Shown in pieces: positions 6,200-8,607 of a stretch of DNA of 8,607 bases. This DNA is from Thermoplasmata archaeon (GTDB taxonomy: Archaea; Thermoplasmatota; Thermoplasmata; Lutacidiplasmatales; UBA184), in the NCBI GenBank assembly GCA_030040755.1, contig JASHTC010000076.1:1-8607 (forward strand). Direction: 5' to 3'. The translations under genes and the position numbers were made by a program. The first letter of the stretch is position 1, and each line of letters begins with the position of its first letter. The notes under the pieces were generated by a model. The model made no database searches and was not told the DNA's origin. It worked only from the letters and a program-made list of their open reading frames with translations.

Positions 6200-6994
6200 C
6201 TAGCGCCAGGAACCGGGGCCGCTCCAGTCCAGGAGGGCGTCTTCGACCGCGTCGTGGAACCGGTCCATCAGCCCACCGCCGAGGCCCGTGCCCCGCCCGT
6301 TGAGCAGGCGGTCCAGGAGCGGCCGGGGGGGCCCCAGCCGCACGGTCTTTCCGACGGGGACCCCGGTGGCGGCCGACAGGGCCGTCAGGGCATCCTCCCG
6401 GTCGGCCAGCGCGTCGATCAAGCCGAGTTCGAGGGCCCTTCGGCCCGTCCACACCTCGCCCGTCGCGAGGGCCCGGATCTCCTCGACGGACCGTTTGCGT
6501 TCCCGGGCCACGAGGGAGACGAACTCGTCGTACCCCTCTTGCACGATCCCCTGCATCTTCGCCCGCTCCACGTCCGTCAGCGGTCGATATCCCTGGTAGG
6601 CGTCCTTGTGCTCGCCCGCGTGGAGCAGTTCGACCGAGACCCCCACCCGCTGCAGGAGCTCTCGCACCGCGACGTGCGGCAGCACCACCCCGATCGAGCC
6701 GACCGCCGACTCGGGATAGGCGAAGACCTTCCGGGCCCCGAGCGCCGCCATGTAGCCGCCGGAGGCGCCCATCGACCCGATCGCGGCAAAGACCGGCTTG
6801 GTCTGGTCGAGCCGCTTCACGGCCAGGTAGAGGTCCATCGAGGCGATCGACTCGCCGCCCCCGCTCGAGATGTCGAGGAGGACGCCCTTGACCCGGGCCC
6901 GCCGGCGCAGGTCCTGGAACATCCCGAGATACGGCTGGACCGACCGTTCCCGGATCGTGCCTCGGAAGGGGACGTAGGCCAATCGCTCGCGCAT
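6200..6994 (-). CDS. sppA: Signal peptide peptidase SppA (S49 family), without membrane anchor
   Basis: This is a 264-residue serine protease of family S49, which degrades signal peptides left after secretion or, in other members, cytoplasmic peptides. The catalytic Ser78 is in GASGGY (76-81) and the general-base Lys130 is in GEHKD (127-131). The 52-residue Ser-Lys distance equals that of known short archaeal and Bacillus SppA. DISSGGGES (41-49) is the conserved substrate-binding strand and turn. The N-terminal membrane segment found in most SppA proteins is absent, and no hydrophobic span appears elsewhere, so the protein looks soluble. ATG 6994 is chosen over ATG 7084, because a TATA box (7023-7030) lies inside the extra 30 codons and the extension has no family resemblance. 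The Sec61-beta gene follows, a sensible partner in protein secretion. Confidence 0.92.
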   Translation of the reverse strand: MRERLAYVPFRGTIRERSVQPYLGMFQDLRRRARVKGVLLDISSGGGESIASMDLYLAVKRLDQTKPVFAAIGSMGASGGYMAALGARKVFAYPESAVGSIGVVLPHVAVRELLQRVGVSVELLHAGEHKDAYQGYRPLTDVERAKMQGIVQEGYDEFVSLVARERKRSVEEIRALATGEVWTGRRALELGLIDALADREDALTALSAATGVPVGKTVRLGPPRPLLDRLLNGRGTGLGGGLMDRFHDAVEDALLDWSGPGSWR

Positions 6995-7022
6995 GCGGGT
7001 CGCGGGCCCGAGGCCGGGGTCA

Positions 7023-7030
7023 GATATATC
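7023..7030 (-). promoter_or_regulatory. TATA box of sppA
   Basis: The minus strand reads GGATATATCTG, a clear TATA box whose centre is 32 nt before ATG 6994. This predicts a leader of about five bases. The box decides the sppA start, because the longer reading frame beginning at 7084 would translate through its own promoter. Confidence 0.7.
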
Positions 7031-7172
7031 CTCGAAGAACCGTACCCCGAGCGACGGACCCGCGCCGCCGGGGCACGGAGGCACAGGGGGGCGCTCGGGA
7101 GGAATGCGGGAGCCGGTCCGGTCCGAACCACCGGGCCGGTGCGCTCTGCGGAGGAGCCGGCCGAGGATCGCG

Positions 7173-8060
7173 TCAGCCCCGGCGTCGCAGGAACGCTTCC
7201 ACCGTCGCCATGTACCGGGAACGCTCCTCCCAGAAGGCGGTGTGCGAGCTCTCCTCGAACAGTCGGAGCTCCGAGCCCCGGATCCCCTCGTGGATCGACC
7301 GCGCGACGGTCGGCGTCACCTCGTCGTACCGGCCGGCGGTGACGAGGGTCGGCGCCTCGATCTCGCCGAGCCGGCCGGTGGCGTCCCACCCGGCGATCGT
7401 CCCGACGATGGTGAACTCGTTCGGGCCGTTCATCGTGCCGTACTTGGGCAGGCTCACGTGCTCGAGGGTGTACGTCACCTCGGGAGGCCACGGGTCGAGC
7501 CGGCAGAGGTGCCGACGGTAGAACTCGTGGACCGCCCGTAGGTAGGCGGGGTCCTGGAACTCGCCCCGCGCCTCGTGATGTTCCAGGGTCTCCCGCACGG
7601 ACGGGGGGAGCTCCCGTTTCAACCGCTGCATCTCTCGGACGGCGAGCGGGACGTCGGCGAGCCCGCTCGCGCTGATCAACGTCCGAACCCCCTCCGGATG
7701 CGCGAGCGTGTAGGCGATCGCGAGGAGTCCCCCGTAACTGGAGCCGAGCAGATGCACCCGACCCAGGCCCAGGCCTTCGCGCACCCGATCGAGGTCTTCT
7801 ACGTCGCGGTCGATCGAATACTCCGAGGACTCCCGGGCCCGCGCCGAGCGTCCGCAGCCGAGCTGGTCGTAGTACACCACGTGGTAGCCGGCGCGCGCCA
7901 GGTCGTCGAACGACCGCAGATAATCGTGGCTCATCCCGGGTCCCCCGTGAACGGTCAGGACCGTCCCCCGAGCCCCCGGCGCGCCCACGCTGCGCCAGTA
8001 GAGCCGGTACCCCTGGACGAGGAGCTCGCCCTCGCGCACCTGGGGGGAGGTCGGAGCCAC
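7173..8060 (-). CDS. pip: Proline iminopeptidase, tricorn-interacting factor F1-like
   Basis: This 295-residue alpha/beta hydrolase (peptidase family S33) removes N-terminal residues, especially proline, from peptides in the cytoplasm. HGGPG (38-42) forms the oxyanion hole and GSSYGG (106-111) the nucleophile elbow, with Ser108. Asp246 in YDEVTP and His273 in SSHTAFWE complete the triad. Glu215 (NGPNEFTI) and Glu247 match the glutamates that bind the substrate amino group in Thermoplasma F1. Length and triad spacing agree with F1 (Ser105, Asp244, His271 from memory). F1 finishes peptides released by the proteasome and tricorn protease, and neither is in this window. The start is GTG 8060, since no ATG occurs before residue 43. 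An AAAATA element about 23 nt upstream supports it. The 178 bases between this gene and sppA hold the sppA promoter and no gene. Confidence 0.94.
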   Translation of the reverse strand: MAPTSPQVREGELLVQGYRLYWRSVGAPGARGTVLTVHGGPGMSHDYLRSFDDLARAGYHVVYYDQLGCGRSARARESSEYSIDRDVEDLDRVREGLGLGRVHLLGSSYGGLLAIAYTLAHPEGVRTLISASGLADVPLAVREMQRLKRELPPSVRETLEHHEARGEFQDPAYLRAVHEFYRRHLCRLDPWPPEVTYTLEHVSLPKYGTMNGPNEFTIVGTIAGWDATGRLGEIEAPTLVTAGRYDEVTPTVARSIHEGIRGSELRLFEESSHTAFWEERSRYMATVEAFLRRRG

Positions 8061-8080
8061 GCTCCGGTAGGCGGGTACCC

Positions 8081-8086
8081 TATTTT
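8081..8086 (-). promoter_or_regulatory. TATA-like promoter element of the proline iminopeptidase gene
   Basis: The minus strand reads CAAAATAGGG, an isolated AT run centred about 23 nt before GTG 8060. This is at the short end of the usual TATA-to-start range and fits a leaderless mRNA beginning at the GTG. Confidence 0.5.
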
Positions 8087-8351
8087 GCCGTCGAGGTCAG
8101 CACCGGAGCCGGGCGGGGGTCGGTGGCGTCGCGCGCGATCGGTGCGCGGCCCACCCACCGGCGGTGGGGACGGGAGCGGTGGCCCGCCGGTCCATCGGCA
8201 GCTGTTGGGTCGTTCGGTAGAGCAGGGCTCTCTCGGCGGGTTCGGAGATGACGATGGCGTTCATCGAGAGGGAGGAACGCTCGAGGGGGCATCCCCCGGA
8301 CGCACGGGGGAGGCTCACGACCGGTGAGCGCGGGGAGTGCGTGACGGAAGC
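8087..8351. other. Intergenic region with two GC-rich inverted repeats
   Basis: This stretch separates the peptidase promoter from the promoter-like element of the right-edge gene. No convincing protein or RNA gene is seen if that gene starts at 8380. It holds two neighbouring inverted repeats: CGCGC/GCGCG (8132-8136 and 8144-8148, 7-base loop) and 7-base arms around one central base (8154-8160 and 8162-8168). Part of it (from 8248) could be coding if the right-edge gene uses an earlier ATG. Confidence 0.4.
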
Positions 8352-8357
8352 GATATC
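8352..8357 (+). promoter_or_regulatory. TATA-like element before the right-edge gene
   Basis: GCGATATCGG contains a GATAT core like those before sppA and the Sec61-beta gene. Its centre is about 25 nt before GTG 8380, which would make that codon a leaderless start. If the gene instead begins at 8248 or 8254, this run is internal coding sequence. Confidence 0.35.
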
Positions 8358-8379
8358 GGAGCGGTGGGGTTCGGGGGCC

Positions 8380-8607
8380 GTGTCCTCGGCGCGGCCCATT
8401 GTCCACCTCCGAGAGCCCCCGTCGGACCTCGATGCGCTCATCGAGTGGTTCGACCGGCTCAGCTACTCCCTGGTCCTCCTCGAGCGGTACCCCCCGGCCG
8501 ACCTCGCGGGGGCGGTCGGTCGTCTGGACGCCTCCGTGCGGGACCATCTACGTCGGGTTCCGCCGGAGCGGGCTCCTCCGGACTCCCTCGACGGTCCGGT
8601 CCGCGAG
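8380..8607 (+). CDS. Unrecognised protein, N-terminal part (cut by right edge)
   Basis: The plus-strand frame is open to the window end, giving 76 codons from GTG 8380. I do not recognise a family. A short strand-like start (PIVHLREPP) is followed by a likely helical stretch, with DALIEWFDRLSYSLVLLE (18-35), then a turn, then LAGAVGRLDASVRDHLRRV (42-60), and then a Pro-rich tail. Codons are strongly G or C in the third position and the helices are amphipathic, which supports real coding. In-frame ATGs at 8248 and 8254 would add 42-44 residues rich in Arg, Gly and Glu that look less like folded protein. I prefer 8380 because a TATA-like GATATC lies about 25 nt before it. The gene is divergent from the iminopeptidase. 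The minus-strand frames across this region look like shadows. Confidence 0.5.
   Translation, partial: MSSARPIVHLREPPSDLDALIEWFDRLSYSLVLLERYPPADLAGAVGRLDASVRDHLRRVPPERAPPDSLDGPVRE

Noticed and set aside
6995..7084. N-terminal extension of sppA to ATG 7084
   Set aside because: The extra 30 codons contain the TATA box at 7023-7030, show no signal peptide or membrane segment and do not resemble SppA.
7129..7141. CACCGG-G-CCGGTG palindrome 32 bases after the pip stop as a terminator
   Set aside because: A one-base centre cannot form a normal hairpin loop, no T-run follows, and such palindromes are common in GC-rich DNA.
5675..7342. Plus-strand open frame of 555 codons across taw1, Sec61-beta, sppA and pip
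   Set aside because: It is the shadow of four recognised genes, with no family features.
8200..8250. tRNA-like run with GGTAGAGCA followed by GGGTTCGG
   Set aside because: Only about 14 bases separate the D-arm-like and T-arm-like pieces, which leaves no room for an anticodon arm. The T-arm stem does not pair and no acceptor stem is found.
8080..8547. Minus-strand open frame of 155 codons at the right end
   Set aside because: It is Arg- and Pro-rich without structure, covers the pip promoter region, and is opposite a plus-strand frame with better coding features.
1..8607. CRISPR arrays, insertion sequences, direct repeats and rRNA genes
   Set aside because: No regularly spaced repeats, transposase motifs, long terminal inverted repeats or rRNA-like segments were found on reading both strands.

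Overview
The window is a very GC-rich stretch of archaeal chromosome. The archaeal assignment rests on three genes. One is a wyosine-pathway tRNA-modifying enzyme (Taw1/TYW1). One is a 53-residue Sec61-beta-type translocon subunit. The third is a proline iminopeptidase that closely resembles tricorn-interacting factor F1 of Thermoplasma. TATA-like AT islands lie 23-33 nt before most first genes, which suggests mainly leaderless transcripts. The F1-type peptidase points towards Thermoplasmatota. No 16S rRNA or other phylogenetic marker is present to confirm this.

Layout from left to right. Positions 1-277 (minus strand) hold the N-terminal third of an ABC transporter ATPase that runs off the left edge. 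Just upstream on the same strand is a 107-residue single-domain rhodanese (334-657). A short divergent promoter region (658-748) with two small palindromes separates the rhodanese from a plus-strand copper module: a 48-residue stand-alone YHS protein (749-895) and a P1B-type Cu+ ATPase whose N-terminal metal-binding domain is also YHS (926-3043). An ABC-2 type exporter follows on the same strand, as ATPase (3090-4034) and permease (4039-4917). Next is taw1 (5002-5976). Its 3' end overlaps the convergent sec61-beta gene (5969-6130). Upstream of that on the minus strand are an S49 signal peptide peptidase (6200-6994) and the F1-like proline iminopeptidase (7173-8060). At the right edge an unrecognised plus-strand gene starts (about 8380) and leaves the window.

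Functionally, the clearest unit is copper export. A small YHS protein could hand metal to the YHS domain of the pump, as CopZ does for HMA-type CopA. The two reading frames are in phase and separated only by one amber codon and ten sense codons. SppA and Sec61-beta form a protein-secretion pair on the same strand. The peptidases SppA and F1 could feed peptide turnover. No mobile element, CRISPR array, rRNA or tRNA gene was found.
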